DNA of 64,000 nucleotides from Qingrenia yutianensis (GTDB lineage Bacteria > Bacillota > Clostridia > UMGS1810). Location of the stretch: positions 62,001 through 126,000 of the forward strand of contig NZ_JACRTE010000004.1 in assembly GCF_014385105.1 (NCBI RefSeq). The letters run 5' to 3'. Shown here piece after piece: positions 62,287 through 64,000 of this stretch; positions within the stretch are counted from its first letter, which is position 1, and every line of letters begins with the position of its first letter. The translations under genes were made by a program, and so were the position numbers. The notes under the pieces are model-generated. The model saw only the letters and a program-made list of their open reading frames with translations, made no database searches and was not told the origin of the DNA.

Positions 62287-62563
62287 GCAAAGGAGTGCCT
62301 TTGCAATCCCGTGTTTTTGAATTTGAATTTACCCTGTCATATCAAAAACAGGTTATCGTAATTTCTTGGTTGCTCCGCTTTTCTCTGCTTTTGGCGCAAA
62401 AGCAGAGGGAAAACGCGGGGGGTTCGATTCCCCCTATCTCGCCTGCCGGCTCGGTCGGCGCTAAACGTTTGCCACCGGCAAACAGCGCCCCACAACGACA
62501 AGGGCTCTGCCCTTGACCCGTTCTGCAAACGCAAATTTTTCGGCGAACGGGTTGTCTTTTTAA
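62287..62563 (+). repeat. Dispersed non-coding repeat, copy R3
   Basis: Same block order as R1: GCAAAGGAGTGCCTTTGCAATCCC, TCATATCAAAAACAGGTTATCG, TTGCTCCGC, a CTCTGCTTTTGGCGCAAAAGCAGAG hairpin, GGGGGTTCGATTCCCCC, CAAGGGCTCTGCCCTTGACCCG and TTCTGCAAACG; about 60 nt extra with its own hairpin (TTTGCC..GGCAAA) is inserted before CAAGGGC. It fills the 62175-62572 gap. With R1/R2 it brackets the three-gene signalling unit. Confidence 0.8.
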
Positions 62564-62572
62564 AATTATTCA

Positions 62573-64000
62573 TTACATATCTTCGTTATCCGCGTTGATT
62601 GCACGGATTTTTACAATTACGCGCGTAAATTTGCCGGGCTCACTCTCAATGCTCAATCCGTACTGCGCGCCGAAAAACAATTTTAATCTCTTATCGGTAT
62701 TCGCAACGCCGACGCTGTACGAATTTTGCAGCAGTATATCTTCAATTTTATTTTTCTCAATTCCGACGCCGTTATCCTCGATATAAATATACACGTCGTC
62801 ATCTTTTTTGTCGGCTGTAATGCGGATATATCCTTCGGGAACGTCTTTTTCCAAAATTCCGTGCTTTATTGCGTTCTCCACAAGAGGCTGGAAGGTGATT
62901 TTCGGTATCAGCATATTTTGAATTTCGTCCGGAATGTCAGCCTCAAGCTTAATCGAATTGTCGTGCTTGAAATTTTCAATCGCGGTGTAATACGAAATAT
63001 GCTTGATTTCGCTTTCGATTTTCACAAAATCGCTTTTGTTGTGCAGACTGATTTTATAAAATTTCGACAGATTTTTTATAAGATACGTTACGTCGTCGGG
63101 CTTGTTTTCCTTTGCAAGATACTGAATAATATCCAGCGTGTTATATAAAAAATGCGGTTTAATCTGCATTTGCAGAAAGTTAAATTCATATTTTTTGAGC
63201 GTTTCGGAATAATTCGTGTTGTACTCCACAAGGTTGTCAATGCTTGTAACCATATTGTTAAACGCGCCGATTGCCTCGTTCAGCTCGGTGTTTGAGCTTT
63301 CGTAATTTTTAATCTGCTTAAGCTCGCCGAAATTTGCACGTTTCATAGCGTTTATCAGCGTGTCGAGCGAGCGTATCACCGAACGGCTGGCATAGTGCGC
63401 CGCTGCATACGACGCAAGCGCGATTACCGTTAAAATTATAAACAAAATCACAAACATAAAATATGCGTCTTTGTACGCATTGCTTTTGCTTTGCACCGTC
63501 ACGGTGGCGTAGTTGCTGTTTTTGGTGACGCCCTTTATCGCAAAATAGTTTTTGCCGTCGATTTTCACCGTACTCCGCACATCGGGCGTGAGATTTAAAA
63601 ATTCCGCCCTCGTCTTTTTTGCATATCCGTCCTTCGCAGTGGAGCAAAGCACATTTCCGCGCTTGTCGGTGAGAACGGTGTCGCAGTTTTGTATGGTGGT
63701 ATCGTGAAGAAGCTTTTCAAAAATTTCCATATCCGCCGAAACCTTTATGTAGCCTGTGATATCGTTGTAATTATCGGGGTTGTAAATTGTGTTGATGATG
63801 CAGAGCTTATCCTTGCCGTCGGAATTTTCGGTAAAATAGAAAAACTTCGGCGTTGTTTTGATAAGGTCTTTGTACCAGTCGGTGTTTTCCACGTTTGCGG
63901 TTTTGTCCACCGTCACGCCGTCAAAGTTTATGCACCCTTCGTTTACGGGGTAGAGCGTGAGCGAAAGCGGAATACTGTAATTTGAAAGCGTCAAAATAAA
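62573..64000 (-). CDS. Second YesM-type sensor histidine kinase (5' end outside window)
   Basis: The frame is open to the end of the window; a TTG at 63994 is not a real start because the first membrane helix and part of the Cache sensor are missing. Visible: sensor domain (CINFDGVTV, NTIYNPDNYNDITGYIKVSADM), helix 2 (AYFMFVILFIILTVIALASYAA), HAMP, His_kinase (LQMQIKPHFLYNTLDIIQYL) and HATPase (VENAIKHGI, EDNGVGIEKN). It is not the partner of the adjacent regulator gene unless co-regulated; its own regulator is expected downstream on the minus strand but repeat R3 lies there instead. Confidence 0.9.
   Translation of the reverse strand, partial: FILTLSNYSIPLSLTLYPVNEGCINFDGVTVDKTANVENTDWYKDLIKTTPKFFYFTENSDGKDKLCIINTIYNPDNYNDITGYIKVSADMEIFEKLLHDTTIQNCDTVLTDKRGNVLCSTAKDGYAKKTRAEFLNLTPDVRSTVKIDGKNYFAIKGVTKNSNYATVTVQSKSNAYKDAYFMFVILFIILTVIALASYAAAHYASRSVIRSLDTLINAMKRANFGELKQIKNYESSNTELNEAIGAFNNMVTSIDNLVEYNTNYSETLKKYEFNFLQMQIKPHFLYNTLDIIQYLAKENKPDDVTYLIKNLSKFYKISLHNKSDFVKIESEIKHISYYTAIENFKHDNSIKLEADIPDEIQNMLIPKITFQPLVENAIKHGILEKDVPEGYIRITADKKDDDVYIYIEDNGVGIEKNKIEDILLQNSYSVGVANTDKRLKLFFGAQYGLSIESEPGKFTRVIVKIRAINADNEDM

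Noticed and set aside
62295..62573. Short open frames on both strands inside repeat R3
   Set aside because: They run through hairpins shared with R1 and R2 and have no ribosome binding sites.
1..64000. CRISPR array, rRNA, replication origin or insertion-sequence transposase
   Set aside because: No regularly spaced repeats, rRNA motifs, DnaA-box clusters or transposase genes were found on either strand.

Overview
The window looks like a chromosome piece from an uncultured anaerobic member of Clostridia (Firmicutes). The evidence is S-layer-homology (SLH) proteins, PTS with a PRD regulator, YesM/YesN-type two-component genes, a DUF1292 gene next to yebC, strong AGGAGG ribosome binding sites and frequent TTG/GTG starts. 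No rRNA, tRNA or taxonomic marker gene is present, so placement below class is not attempted.

Layout. (1) 1-14315 is a same-strand run of large secreted proteins: two clan-A-type glycoside hydrolases, two LamG-like/Ig-like proteins and two SLH proteins, closed by a strong terminator at 14323-14354. A PHP-domain phosphoesterase with its own promoter follows. (2) 16277-24778 is a PTS locus: PRD/EIIB/EIIA regulator, HPr, enzyme I, EIIA, EIIB, EIIC and two class II aldolases. It contains a perfect 756-bp tandem duplication (20455-21210 / 21211-21966) that adds a second EIIB gene and an in-frame EIIC-EIIA chimera. (3) 24840-28555, minus strand: phosphodiesterase, penicillin-binding protein, thioredoxin, YigZ-type protein and an XRE/S24 repressor. 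(4) 29227-40907 is a compact phage head-tail cluster (ArpU-like regulator, TerS, TerL, portal, scaffold, capsid, connectors, tail tube, tail chaperone, short tape measure, Dit, Gp37-like hub, fibre) with no integrase, replication or lysis genes. A promoter with a 16-bp palindromic operator lies between it and the repressor.

(5) 41128-50632, minus strand, is an eight-gene catabolic operon: FucI-like isomerase, FAD-linked dehydrogenase, Fe-S protein, class II aldolase, PfkB kinase, IolB-type isomerase, FGGY kinase and a fused EtfB-EtfA. It is divergent from a GH36 alpha-galactosidase. The set suggests an undescribed sugar or polyol route in which an oxidation step is coupled to an electron-transfer flavoprotein. 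(6) 53251-57464: MATE transporter, DUF1292 and YebC, an esterase behind a strongly structured leader, and an SSB-like protein. (7) 57952-64000: Cache sensor without a kinase, YesN-type regulator and YesM-type kinase, flanked on both sides by copies of a non-coding repeat, then a second YesM-type kinase that runs off the window.

The strongest leads are the 756-bp duplication with its chimera, the stripped-down phage/GTA-like particle cluster with a possibly non-cleaving repressor, the ETF-linked sugar operon, and the structured leader and repeat family around 56.5-62.5 kb. All family calls are from reading the translated sequence; no database search was run.
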